Positions 24,706 through 36,258 of a stretch of 64,000 bases of DNA are shown one piece after another. The notes beneath the pieces are model-generated. The model did no database searches and had not been told where the DNA came from. It saw only the letters and a list, made by a program, of their open reading frames with translations. This stretch comes from Thuidium tamariscinum (taxonomy: Eukaryota > Streptophyta > Bryopsida > Hypnales > Thuidiaceae). Each line of letters begins with the position of its first letter. Positions within the stretch are counted from its first letter, which is position 1. The stretch spans positions 15,438,001-15,502,000 of the forward strand of contig OX344751.2 of the NCBI GenBank assembly GCA_947034885.2, given 5' to 3'. The translations under genes were made by a program, and so were the position numbers.

Positions 24706-26411
24706 TGTGTTTTGCAACAAGTTTAGAATCCTATCTATGATTTTTAATTTAGAAAGGCAAGTATACCTCTAGCAACCTTCAATTGATTGCACTACATGTG
24801 TACCCCAATCTTTTCATTATAGAATTTGAATTTAAAACAGTCTTCTTTGTGAAGCCTTAGATTTGTATCCTATGAAGAAGAGATGAATACAACTCTACAT
24901 TTAGATTAATAATGACAAGGGAAGAATGATGTCCATGTACTAACATTGTTGATTAGGTGGGAGTCGCAATGAGGTTTATTTGACTTTATTAGCTTAAAAA
25001 TAAAACAAATGCCACTTTAACTAATCATTATAAATTCAATCAAAAATATTTCTTTGATACAATGTTGAGGGATAGTGAAGTAACTATACTGACCTAATTC
25101 AGAGCCCTTCCTACAGTTGCTCCTACAAAGTCTCACCTAAAATATATTGAATATAAAGGTCTAGGGTTGTTTTATGGAACTACTATTTCAACACTTTAAA
25201 AATTCATAGTTTATTCTTATAGAGTCAAAAATGTGCATATAAAAAAAAAATCTGAAATTTTATTTTTACTTCAAAAAAGATTCAACAAAAAAAAATCCTT
25301 ATATTGCTTGAATGCTTATTCAAGAGCAATTATGTATAGTTAATCCTTGAAGTCAAGTCGAAATCCAAATATAATGATACTTTGTATTCATACAAATTTT
25401 ACACAATGTAAACAATAATTAGAATTTGTAGTTATGTAAAATTATAATTGCACTTTTATACAAACTCAATCGAATATTAAAAAATTTATTTAAAAAACAG
25501 AAAATTAATTCTATTTTAGGTAGATCTTATTAGGTAAATTTTGTGGTTTTACACAATAGCTTGAATTGCATAGGTATCAATATAGAAAAAATTAATATGC
25601 ACACCTTTTATGTCATAAATAATGTCATTATGTAACAAAAATTTATTTTAAGGAGAGTCTAATATCAGGGTGTAACATGCCAAGTTTTGTAAATACATAT
25701 TTCTAAATTGTAACTAGATTTTTGTATTTTTGTATTGTAACTATCATCTAGAAACTTCATACTACAATAGACAATAGACATACACATTTTAAGCGGAGAT
25801 TTTTTAAGTTTCAAAATGGGGTAGCAATAATTCATAGAGTGTTCAAAAGAAAATTGAAAAAAACACCTTCAATATTAAAATAAAGTTTTAAGAAGACAAG
25901 GCCTAGACAAGTTCAAAAGTTTAAAAAAAATACAAAAATAGTTATTATATTTGTTCTCAAACTAAATCTCATATTAATAAAAAAACAAACTACATATATA
26001 AGGCAAGTTCATTAGATGTTTTTTTGGCATTTAGAAGATTGTGGGTTCCCAAGTTGTGTAATGTGACATGGGAAGAGACTACCATGTCAGATAATATTAA
26101 TGAACTAATCTTTAAATTACTTATTAAATAAAATTTTAATTAAAAATAAATAAATGATCAATTTTTATTTACTTTTTGAAATTTTAATGTTTATTTTTTA
26201 TTTTTTCAAAAATTCAGACCATTAGTTGTTGGTTCACTATGTGGGGAACAATTTTGGAAAACAACCTCAAAACAATCTCTTGTGAGGCTAAAAAATATCT
26301 AATAAGTTTGGAATTTTGTTTTTCTAAAAACAACAAGTGTGAGTTTGGTTATCAAATTTTGTAAATACATATTTCTAGAAAATAAGAAAATCATTAATTT
26401 CTTTGGTTGTC
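24706..26411. other. AT-rich intergenic DNA with repeat G near 26.04-26.24 kb
   Basis: Very AT-rich. Repeat G (ATGTGACATGGGAAG..., GTTGGTTCACTATGTGGGG) lies near the right side. Nothing else is recognised. Confidence 0.4.
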
Positions 26412-26797
26412 TAAGGAAGAAACACCCAATACTACACTTGTACCTTGCATTGGACCCTAGACACATTTAATTGCATTTCTAGACTTCAGTGAATGTATTC
26501 ACCAAATGCTTGATTCTAACTCGTTGATGCATATTAAGGACACATACCAAAATTTGATTGGCTCAGTGCTAATTTTATCAAGGTTCAAATTTGGAAGCAT
26601 CTATTGAATAGTTTCAGTGGTCTAGGGAGCCAACACTTTAGAAAATTATAGAAATTTACATATGGCATCCGATTATTTATTTATTTGAATATTGATGATT
26701 TTTACTCACTAATATTAGAAAAGTATTAATTCTAGAGAAAGATGCCTCCAACTATACTAAATTCTTTATTTGGATGGTTTTGGGTGTTTCCACCATA
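26412..26797 (+). mobile_element. TA-flanked miniature element, family D copy 3
   Basis: TA+AGGAAGAAACACCCAATAC at the left and GGATGGTTTTGGGTGTTTCCACCA+TA at the right. It is more diverged than copies 1 and 2. It faces copy 4 across a 92-bp spacer in opposite orientation, giving a potential ~390-bp inverted pair. Confidence 0.6.
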
Positions 26798-26889
26798 GGT
26801 TCACTTTCAATTGTTAGAAGGATGTGCACTTGGTTGTGCCAAGTGTCTCAAGGCCAAATCTGTAGGTAGTCTTTCCTTTTATATCTTCT

Positions 26890-28227
26890 TACAGTGGAAA
26901 CACCCAAAATCGTCCAAATAAGGAATTCAGCATAGTTGGAGGCAACGTTTTCTAAAAATGATATTTTTCTAGTATTAGCGAGTGAAAATCGTGAATATAT
27001 TAAAAAAAATAGATTTTTCAGATATAGTATGTAATTTCTACAAATTTTCAAAGTGGTGGCTCTCTAAACCCGTGGAACCGTCCTGTAGGTGCCCCCCAAA
27101 CTGAACCTTGCGAAAATCAGCACTGAGCCAACTAAATTTCCCTATGTGTCCTTCAATTATGTCAGCAAATTACAATCACACATGTAGTGAACACATTAAC
27201 CCCTAAACCCCTAACAGCGTTTTCACCAAAAAAAAGTGCTCCAAAACTGCCATTTCTAATACAAGAGCAATTTTTTTTTAAAAACATATTTTTGACTCAT
27301 GTAACCGTAGGATCTTGTAGTAAGGTGGTTTGTTAACATGTGGAAAAAAATTCAGAAATTTCCACCATGTAGATTGCAATATATTAGCATTTGAATTGAC
27401 AAAAACTGTTTTTTTATCCCTGCGAAAATCCGGGCAGCTGCACTTCACAAGGTCACATTTGTGTGAAAAAAAATTCAAAATGGTGGTTACTTTTTGAATT
27501 CATACTTCAATGCAAGTTGGCTACATTCTCAAAAAATTTCAAACCATTTGGAATTGTACAACATATAGGAAAAAATAAGTAAGTAGAAAGAAGTAAAAAA
27601 TGAGCCAAAATACTAAATTGTGAACATTTTATTCATGGAATTGAAAATTTTCAATCCCAATGGTTAAAATGTTGAAATAAACAATCTACACCTTTTGTTT
27701 TTATTTTTTTCCAAAAATATGAAAAATTGAATTAAATGAAGAATTTCAAACTTTTTTTGTGCTGTGGAGATTCTGTAACTGGCCACAAACTACCCCAAAC
27801 TCAAAATCTTCATAACTTTTGACTCATTGATCGGAATGGATTGATTCAAAGCTTCCCATGTCTGTATAAACCTAAAGAACCAATTTGAAATTTCACTTTT
27901 CAAAAAAAGTTTTTTTGAAAAAGTTTTTTCAGCTGCCAGGGATGCCCGCCGAGCAAACAAAGTGACATATCATGCCATAACTTTTTATCCACAAAGTCAA
28001 AAGTTATGAAAATTGTTGGGCCTTAAAGCTACTCCTTGGACACACATTGTATCAAAATTTCAAAGAAAAAAAAGAAAAACTCCATCAGTAGTGAGCTGCC
28101 CAAAAAATCTATAATCTCAAAAAACGTTGTTTAGGGATTTAGGGGTTAAGGGAAGTCTACTGACGCATTTGGGTGAATCTACAGTCCATTACAAGGAACA
28201 TGTGTGGGAATGAGTATTTTGCCCTTA
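26890..28227 (-). mobile_element. TA-flanked miniature element, family D copy 4, containing TTAA element A4
   Basis: It starts TA+CAGTGGAAACACCCAAAATCG and ends GAATGAGTATTTTGCCCT+TA, the reverse of copy 1. The match to copy 1 breaks at the TTAA 27196-27199 and resumes after the TTAA 28146-28149 with GGGAAGTCTACTGACGCATT, exactly where copy 1 has a single TTAA (5694-5697). A 67-codon minus-strand frame at the left is repeat sequence, not a gene. Confidence 0.75.
27196..28149 (+). mobile_element. TTAA miniature element A4
   Basis: TTAA+CCCCTAAA at the left; GATTTAGGGG+TTAA at the right; 946 bp between target copies. It has the same interior as A2 and A6. Comparison with the empty host copy at 5694 shows insertion at a single TTAA with no other change to host sequence, the defining piggyBac behaviour. 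Confidence 0.9.
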
Positions 28228-29214
28228 GTTGTGTCATTTTTCCAAGTAACTTACATGCTCTTGACCACTGGTCGTCGATTTGAATTTTCAGCATATGACA
28301 ATGCAACCAAATATTTTACCATTAGTTTTCAACTTTGGGAATCATTGAGCAATAACCCTACTATATTATATTAATTTTCTAAGTTCGATTCAAATGATGA
28401 AGTTTTGGGGGGAGGCATACAAAGCAGTATTTTAATTACACAAGTTGAATTTTTTTTAAGGCAACCATGTAAGCATTTATTTGCAAAAGTTGCAATAAGT
28501 TACAGTTAAAGCTTGGGCTTGGCTTGAGGAATGGACCTTGGAAACTGAGCAGGCCTTGTAAATGGGCTTTGCAGGTGAGAAAGATCACAAGTTGAGGAAG
28601 GAGAAATTAGAAAGTGAAAAGCACCGACATGACGGAGGGCTTTAATGGACAAGGACGTTTGTGTCTTTCGGATGACAGAGAATCTTTGCATGTAAGATAC
28701 GGGGACATTAAACCCGTCCTACAAAGTGGAACCAATCAGTGTTTTCTTTCCGGCGATTTGGAGCAAAATTGCACCAACTTTTTTTGCCTAGCACCACACC
28801 TATAGAAAATAAACAGTAAAATTTTGGATGAAATCGCGAAATAATGGATGAAAATAGGATGATATATATGTATTATATATTAATATGATATTTTCTATCT
28901 AATATATAGATGAATGTTGAAATTTGGAGGACCACAATAAAATGAAGTATCGTCACTTTGACACTTCACAAGAAATGAAAAAAAACAAAACACTGGAACC
29001 AATTACTCCGTAGATAAAATTCGAAATTTTTTATCTTTTGCACAAAATTTTTTTTGCAAATTTTGAATTCATATTTGCAATCATAGACTCCAAATTAGCT
29101 ATAGGGGCTTAGAACATACCCTAAAATACGGCACAAGAATAGAGGATTTTTTTTACTTTTATCCCTGGGTAACATGAGTTTTACTTTGCTAGACCCACTT
29201 CATGGGATAGATTT
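28228..29214. other. Intergenic DNA with a small base-balanced patch (28500-28850)
   Basis: The patch carries two overlapping 60-codon frames in opposite directions, with no motif. The rest is AT-rich. Nothing is recognised. Confidence 0.35.
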
Positions 29215-29600
29215 ATCGTCATGTGTAAGATAGAAGTGCAACTATTCAAGTATTCATCCTTAATATCACTACAAGAGAAAGGGGTATTTGAACTTTGAAG
29301 TATAAATATAGAGATAAGACTTAAATAAGTACTGACCTTTTCATGAGATTTTTAGTAAGAAAGACGTTTTTTTTTAGTAAATTTTACTAGAAAGACACCT
29401 ATTTCTTACTTAAAATCTCCTAGAAAGGTCATTAGTTAAAATTTTATCTCTAGGACTATACTTAAAACACTCCTTTCTCTTGTAGTGTATTTTGAATGAA
29501 AAGGGAGATCTTCTATAGTGCTTTAACTTCTAATGAGTCCTTTTGGATTTTTTTTTTAACCATTGATTCCTACAATATTAAAATAAATGATTTCATAGTT
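29215..29600. repeat. Dispersed repeat I, interrupted by a CACTA miniature element
   Basis: Phrases before (GTGCAACTATTCAAGTATTCATCC) and after (AAAGGGAGATCTTCTATAGTG, CTTCTAATGAG) the insertion match the copies at 1965-2060 and 2380-2480. Confidence 0.55.
29267..29487. mobile_element. CACTA-type miniature element, 221 bp, TSD TAT
   Basis: The ends CACTACAAGAGAAAGG and CCTTTCTCTTGTAGTG are near-perfect inverted repeats. TAT (29264-29266 and 29488-29490) is duplicated on both sides. CACTA ends plus a 3-bp duplication are the signature of the CACTA (En/Spm) superfamily. The interior is largely self-complementary and non-coding. Confidence 0.85.
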
Positions 29601-30858
29601 GTCCTTCAAGGATTATTCTTTTGGAGAAATTCTTGCTAAAAATCTTTATTTGATTCTTCCCTAATTTTGCTTTCATATTCGTTACCATAGTATGACTAGA
29701 CTTTTGTTTTGTTTTATTAACTATTGTAAACACACTACTAACTATGCAACACCACTTATTGTACATGTCACCAAATAATACAAGAAATGTCTAATTATCT
29801 AATTAAAATGTCTTGCAACTATGCTTAGAAAGAAAAGGGCTATAATTGTAAATCCTACAATAAAACCTAACATACATGGTTATTAAATAGCACATTGATC
29901 ACACATTGATGCATATTGTTGTAACCTTGATTGTACAAAGGTCACAACTCTTCAAATACAATTGTCATTTCATTTTAATATAACATTCTCATTTCATTTA
30001 CTAATTAAATTTTTTTTTAAATAGTAAAAAAATGGTATCTATCACTTTTGGAAAACCATTTGAAACCCAAATGTAAATGGTTAAGAGCATGTCTATGATG
30101 ATCAATATCAAAAAAAAAATAATAAAAGGCTAAGAAACAACCAATGAAATTTTGTTGAATACAAGTAAGAGTTATGTTGAAATCTTCACTAATAAAGGGC
30201 CAATGTTGAAAAATATATTCAAATGAGTTTGGCCAGGCATCAAAAGGAAATAAATGAACCACTACCTTGCCTTGTTAACATTGATGCAATTAAAACATAT
30301 TACACAAAGTCTACTTCTATGCATGCATATTTAACAAAATTATATGGAATAATAATTAAATTATCTCCACTTCCATGATATTCTTAAATTTGAAAAGACA
30401 TAATATTTTGTTCATTATAAATATATGATAATTTGTGAAATAATTCAATGATTACAAATCTGAAACCATCTTAAGTACTTACTAGTATGTCTTGTGCTGT
30501 TGCCACAGCTAAAACTAAAATAAAAATAATTTTGTAATTTTTTAGAACCAAAAATAACTCAAAAATTCATAACTTTCTCACCATGAGTCAGAATGCCACG
30601 AAACAAAGTCCGTGCATCCCTCCTTGCCAAGAGCTTTCCAATGATACCAAAAACATGACTTAGGGCGTACAATCCAAGAGATCTCAACGTGATAAACGAA
30701 ATAAAACAAACATACAAACAAACAATGTCAATATCTTAAGGTATAGATATCAAATGTAAACAAACTATTTTGGATGAAAGAAATAATATTTTCACCATTC
30801 TCTTGCGAAGACATGCTACAATAATGCTACACCAAAAAAACTAACCTATGAAGGACAA
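29601..30858. other. AT-rich intergenic DNA, no feature recognised
   Basis: No exon-like pattern, transposon end or RNA gene is seen. The 81-codon minus-strand frame at 30017-30262 shows no protein-like composition. Confidence 0.4.
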
Positions 30859-30861
30859 TGT

Positions 30862-31017
30862 CACTACAGGAAAATGGGGGTACAAATGACTTGTCCATAA
30901 TGACTACATTGATAACAATGATTGCAAAATGACTACAAAATGATTGTTTTGCAATCATTGTTGTCACTGCAGTCATTGTAGACAAGTCATTCATATAGAC
31001 CCCATTTTCTTGTAGTG
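30862..31017. mobile_element. CACTA-type hairpin miniature element, 156 bp, TSD TGT
   Basis: It starts CACTACAGGAAAATGGGG and ends CCCCATTTTCTTGTAGTG, flanked by TGT at 30859-30861 and 31018-31020. Both arms are complementary almost to the centre (AAATGACTTGTC / GACAAGTCATT; GCAAAATGA / TGATTGTTTTGC), so a transcript would fold into one long hairpin. Confidence 0.9.
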
Positions 31018-31020
31018 TGT

Positions 31021-32760
31021 TCTTTTCTTTGTCCAAAAAGTTATCACTCAAAATAGCCATTTCTATTGCAAAGAGCAAAAAAAGTACAAACATCAATCTT
31101 TCTACATATCAAGCTAAGTGTAGGATTTTGTAGCAAGGCAATAGAGAAATGAGTAGAAGAAATTTTAGTAACTTTGGCCACATAGATTGCAAGAAATTTT
31201 TGTTTAAAGTGAAAAAATAAGTTCTTTAATTTGTACCTTGTATGACTAGACTATTTGGCTTTGAACCTTCTTATCCTAATTTTTTTGCACTATGGAGTTT
31301 GAATATTTTTAAATTTATCGTGAAGAATTGAGTTGAGAGTCTAAAAAAATGAAAATGAAAACACTAATTTTCATTTATAAATTTAAGAAAAAAATAGAAG
31401 TAGGCATGAAATCAAAAGGAATATCTAAAATTTTAATATCTCTAAGATGGAATCAAAACCTACTATTCCTAATGGTGAGATTATTTTAGCAAGCAACTAA
31501 TCCTTCGGGAAGATCTCTTATTGAAAAATTAAGAAAATTTGTGTATTAAAATGAAATTTCATACATTAATTTCTAAAAAAGATGATGTGGTTGCTCAAGA
31601 AACAAGATGTTCATAACTCTTACATTACTAATCCAAATGGAATAAATCAAAACTTTTCATGTAAATAAAAATATAACCTATGAAAGAATTTAGGTATATT
31701 TAAAGTTGTGTGGATTTTTTTTGCTGCCCAATAAGGTGAAATTTGTGCTTAGGATGGCATAACATTTGCTAATTGCTTCCAAGCATTGATTTAAATAAAA
31801 ATGAAATTCTTCAAGAGCTAATATATTTTTCTATCTTTAAAACTTTTTTCAAAAAACCTAAACAAAAATTGAGATTGTAAGGCCCCTACCCCAAATTTGG
31901 TTTGCCCTCTTTGATTCTTTTACGGTTATACAAAGGTTTGGATGAAATTGTTAAGGTTGTTTTCAATAAATAGAAGATTAGTTGAATTGTAGACAAAGTT
32001 TATTGTTTTTAAATAATACTATGGATGAAAGTACATGAGTGTAGATGATTAGATGGATTAGGTATAGTGTCTACTAAATGGTTGATTATTTAAATCACCC
32101 TACAATTTAAAATGTGCATTGTGTTATTAGCTAGAAAACAAAAGTTAAATATTTCTTTTTTTTGTAATTAATTTTAATTTGTTATACCTCAATTGATCAC
32201 TCACTATGTACTATGCAACTCTTTGATAAAAAAAACATAGATTTGCAACTAATAGTTTATATTTGGAATATTTAAATTCAAATTTCAATTTTTGGAACCA
32301 AAATTACTTGTGAATTCATATTTAATGAATCTACACCTATCACATAGTCATTTTGGTAAGGATGGTAAATGTACCATTCCTCACTTCTATAAGTGTTATA
32401 AATTTTCAATTAGTAGCAGAAGATACACAAGATAAAAATATCTACACCCCTGTGAATTGCCAAAAGTGCTAGAGTGGTTTTTGACATAGCTAGAGTATTT
32501 GAAAATTTTCATTGGTGATGTACTAATGGAAAAATAAATAAATAAATAATCTATTCATTAGATTTGATCACTAATCATTTATTTTTTTATCTAATTGTTA
32601 AATAGAAAATGAGATTTTTGGATTTCAAATAATTCTTATATCCTTTCTACAACCATAGTACCCCACCAATTATTCCTTTGAAGATATTTATTCCAAAAAT
32701 TAAAAATCCCTCTTCCAACCCTTCTAAGGACTAACTTATGCTTCTTATATTTTTACTTCT
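31021..32760. other. AT-rich intergenic DNA, no feature recognised
   Basis: The stretch is very AT-rich, with an (AAAT)n tract near 32530-32550. No gene or transposon end is recognised. Confidence 0.4.
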
Positions 32761-33328
32761 GGATGATTGCAAGAAACACTTGCTAGTTTTGTTGCGTTTC
32801 AATTTTGGAATGCTATAACTTTTGAATTATGAACTAAATGTCCAAACCAAAAAATTCTTTCTAAATATCATGATTTTAATTGTAATCCTTATTTTTCAAA
32901 AAAAATGTAAATTTTTTATATATTTAAAATTCAATTTTGTTAATTTGTCACACTTTGACATTGAAGGGTTTTCAATACTATTGAGTGGTTTAAACTATTG
33001 GTTTGGAGTTGAAATTTATGTTGTATATTTTCCTAGTAGGCACACAAGTTTCTACCGAAGGAAAATATACCACAAAAATTTCAACTCCAAACCAATAATT
33101 TAAACCACTCAATAGTAAGAAAAAATCCTTAATGTCAAAGTGTGACAAATTACAAAATTGAATTTTAAATATAATTTTTTTTTTAAAATTCTGAAAATGA
33201 AGTATACAATTAAAATCAAGATATCTAGAAATAGTTATTTGGTTTTGGCATTTAATTTATAGTTCAAAAGTTATAGTGTTCCAAAATTGAAGCACAACGA
33301 AACTGGCACGTGTTTCTTGCAGTCACCC
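32761..33328. mobile_element. Fold-back miniature element, family E copy 1 (long hairpin)
   Basis: The ends GGATGATTGCAAGAAACACT and GTGTTTCTTGCAGTCACCC are inverted repeats, and complementarity extends through both ~265-bp arms to a short loop near 33030-33060 (for example GGTTTGGAGTTGAAATTTAT pairs with AAATTTCAACTCCAAACC). TTCT occurs on both sides and may be the target duplication. The 93-codon frame across the left arm is incidental. Confidence 0.75.
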
Positions 33329-34217
33329 TTCTCTACCTTTCTCTTTCTTCTTTTCCTTGTGTGCATGGAAAAGAAAAGAAAGGCTTTCTAAAAAGATGGC
33401 ATAGAGGACATTGCTTTCATATCTATTTATAGAATAGTAAGAAGGCATGTGCTACATAGTGAACATTTTTAAACATTTGTTATTAGAGCATTTGATATGA
33501 AACTAGTGACATACATCCAAGCTTGTTAAAAAATGGTCAATTTTGTTCAAATCATAGTATTCCAATAGAATGGTACATCATTCCATTAAAATGGCACAAA
33601 CACAATCTACTTGAAGAAGAAGATCCATGAAAGATGGCAATCCAAGCATGTATGTTTGTGAGTGGAGGGTGTAGAATGTAGCTATCATATAATTGGAATT
33701 CAACCTAAGACACAATAGACGACTGTAGAGCACACCTTCCTCCTCCGCTTCTAGGCTTCTATATATGTCAAAATGGCACATAGAATACCACCATTTTAAT
33801 GAAATTGACCATAAAAGTAATTTTTATTTATTCTATAGTGATGTAATTAGCTTGTTTGATCACTCATTTATCCAAGATTTTCATACAAGATTATAAATCA
33901 ATTAGTGTAGAGAAAAAAAGAATAGGAAAACTTCTAACAATGAAGATAATTTGAATAGTGGATTACTTTACCATGTCATAATTTGTTTTGCCTCAATTTC
34001 TCAAAATATTTAGGTTTACATTGCTTGACCCTCTAAACTCTCTAAATGGGCTTCTGGAAATCAAACGATCTAATTAGTTGAATCCATACCTTGAGATTAC
34101 CAAAATAAAAACCAACGAGATTAAAACCAATAATGGTCCAATTATTTTTATGTAGTGGATATGAAGTTGTTTAGATATTTCAAGTGTAGTTTTCACTAGT
34201 GCAATGATTGTGGAAAA
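33329..34217. other. AT-rich intergenic DNA with probable miniature repeat H (about 33560-33815)
   Basis: CATTCCATTAAAATGGCAC on the left and AAAATGGCACATAGAATACC then CCATTTTAATGAAATTGACC on the right make a loose inverted pair shared with 60589-60903. Nothing else is recognised. Confidence 0.4.
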
Positions 34218-34952
34218 GGGTGATTGCAAGAATGACTTATCCTATTTAGTTGTCCTGGCTCCTAGGACTTGGACAAGTGTTTTTTTGCTTATAACTTTTG
34301 CATAGTATGTTCATTTTATATGAAATTTGAAATGAAGGTACACACAATAGTTTTAGACATTATTTAATTTTTTGAAATTTTTAAAAATTATTTTACTATT
34401 TTTAAACTGCCCCCAATTGGATGTCTACCTTGGCCATTTTGATGGTTTTTAGTGCTATTTTCAACCCTAAATTGAAAATTTGAAGGTGAAAATTGGGATA
34501 CAAAGACTTCTATTATATTTACACAAGATTGTGAAGATATTTTCTAAAAAAAATAAAGTATTTACCTTCCACATGTGTTCAAAGTGCACTACCAAGGTAC
34601 ACTTGTAGGAAACACAATATTTTTTTTGAAGATGGAAATGGACAAGAAGAAGCACCTTCAAGTTAGGAAAAACAATTTTTTTTGTTTATTTTTTTGAATT
34701 TTTAAAATATTTTCTAAAAATTAAATTCCAAACTATCTATTTTCTTATATTTTTTCATCATTGTTTGAGAGAGCATAACTTTTAGAGATAAATTTTTCTG
34801 AGCTGGAATTTTCACCCATACACTATTTAGAGTGCTATTTAGATTATCCATATTTTATTTCATCAAAAAAAGATTATTCCAAAAGTCATAATACTGCAAT
34901 ACTCGGACCATTTTGAGACAAAATCATTAAGTCATTCTTGCAAGATTCATCC
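34218..34952. mobile_element. Fold-back miniature element, family E copy 2
   Basis: GGGTGATTGCAAGAATGACTTA at 34218 pairs with TAAGTCATTCTTGCAAGATTCATCC at the right end. AAAA borders both ends. The interior shares words with family E copy 3 (CCAATTGGATGTCTACCTTGG, TCCACATGTG, AAAGTGCA) in inverted orientation. It is non-coding. Confidence 0.65.
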
Positions 34953-35339
34953 AAAACTAGCAATTAACTAGTTTATTATGAATAGCACCCATTTGAGTTC
35001 AGAATGTATTGAATGAAAAGCAGTGTAAGTATAAATAGAGCTATTGCGATGCAACTTGTATTTCATGCTTTTAGTATGCTACCTTCAAAATATCACAAAA
35101 GATACAACTTTAAACAACTTTGAAAAAAATAATATGAAGTAAAAAGCATATGATAGAAACTACATGTTTATAATTAAGTTTAGATTTAAAATTTAAAACC
35201 ATTTAAAATTGAGAACTATGTAACAATTGAGGTTGACTTTCCAAATGTTCCCTTCAATTTGTAATGTCCTTTACATATTAATATACTAGATAGGGTCCAT
35301 GATTGGGGCCATGATATTTGTAGTAGGTAAAATTATATA
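34953..35339. other. AT-rich intergenic DNA, no feature recognised
   Basis: This is the transition from the AT-rich repeat field to the gene region. No motif is seen. Confidence 0.4.
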
Positions 35340-35837
35340 TTATAATAGTAGCTTTGAGGATAGTAATGGTGCCCATGATATTGAAGGAACAACTTGAAAA
35401 AGTATTCTACTGCAATCACTATTGGTCCTTCTCTCTTTATTCTTAACCCCTCCATGCTCCTCTCCAAACTTGTCGAGTTGGCAAAATTCAAAGAGCATGC
35501 ATGCAACTTGACTCATAATAGAAAGATTCATAATTGCCATACCTTTTGAAGCATTGTTGTATGTGCCAATAAATTGAACCTTCCTTTTTAGGCAAGAAAC
35601 CCATTTCTTTAATGTAGAATCTCTCCCTCTACTTCTTTTCGACTTCTTTTCATAAGGTGGAAAAGTCTTTTTAAGGTTTGGATTGCCGCCTTCACATTGG
35701 GTGAATTCTTTTAAAAAGGTCACCCAAAAAGAAATGAGGTGGCCGCAACCCTCCACTTGCAAGTTCCGGTACTGTCTCTGGTCCCGGGCACGCGCTGAGG
35801 ATGCTAACCCCTTACTTAAGCCGGTTAAACCACCCAT
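35340..35837 (-). CDS. Hypothetical 165-codon open frame of unknown function
   Basis: An ATG-initiated frame of 165 codons runs on the minus strand with no competing long frame. The product would be basic, Lys/Arg/Ser-rich (a KKSKRSRGRDSTLKKW patch in the middle), with no signal peptide, membrane segment or domain I recognise. It is divergent from the metallopeptidase gene, with the start codons about 80 bp apart. It may be a small lineage-specific gene, a fragment of a decayed gene or chance; its C-terminal third falls in AT-rich DNA, which argues against coding. I do not assign a function. Confidence 0.22.
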   Translation of the reverse strand: MGGLTGLSKGLASSARARDQRQYRNLQVEGCGHLISFWVTFLKEFTQCEGGNPNLKKTFPPYEKKSKRSRGRDSTLKKWVSCLKRKVQFIGTYNNASKGMAIMNLSIMSQVACMLFEFCQLDKFGEEHGGVKNKERRTNSDCSRILFQVVPSISWAPLLSSKLLL

Positions 35838-35863
35838 AAAATTGAATGCAGTGGAAAAGCAGA

Positions 35864-35920
35864 AGAAAAGTCACGGATAGTAATAAAAGTCACGGATAAT
35901 AATAAAAGTCACGGATAATG
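35864..35920. repeat. Three tandem ~20-bp units upstream of the metallopeptidase gene
   Basis: AAAAGTCACGGATAGTAAT, AAAAGTCACGGATAATAAT and AAAAGTCACGGATAATGAG follow one another with almost no variation. The third contains the ATG that opens the upstream exon frame. TCACGGAT could be a repeated protein-binding word in a promoter or 5' leader. Confidence 0.8.
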
Positions 35921-36258
35921 AGAAGTAATAATATCCTCATAATTCTCATCAAAAGACTGACGCAGCTCTCCTGCTCCCGGCTCCCCTCCCGCAGGCCGGA
36001 CCTCCGAGTCCATGGCCGGGGGCTTTTCGATTCCCTCCGTCTCGGAAAGCTTCGGTACGGAGCCTCGAGAGCTGCGTCTCTTCGGACTCGATCATCATCA
36101 CATCATCGCAAAGCCATCGATCCAGTTGCGAAACAAAATTCAAGAGCATTCAAGTCGACCTTACACTACGTTGAGCTAGAAGACCGGAAGCTAGGATTCT
36201 CGCTCTTCACCATGGGCGGAAAGGAGCACATTGAGATCGATTGGCGAACTCGATCAAG
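35918..36258 (+). other. Candidate upstream exon of the M16A metallopeptidase, transit-peptide-like
   Basis: A frame opens with ATG at 35918 and runs open to a consensus donor AAG|GTAAGA at 36258/36259. Joining it to the acceptor TGATTCTAG at 38400 gives 119 codons leading into the main ATG at 38417 in the same frame. The peptide is rich in Arg, Ser and Leu and poor in acidic residues until its last third, as in mitochondrial or plastid transit peptides. A second in-frame ATG in a good context (CACCATGG) lies at 36212 and would add only 21 residues. The region may also be plain 5' untranslated leader. The frame agreement is seen; targeting is inferred. Confidence 0.42.

Noticed and set aside
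35864-35920. Short CRISPR-like array
   Set aside because: Three units directly adjoin without spacers in a eukaryotic promoter region; this is a simple tandem repeat.
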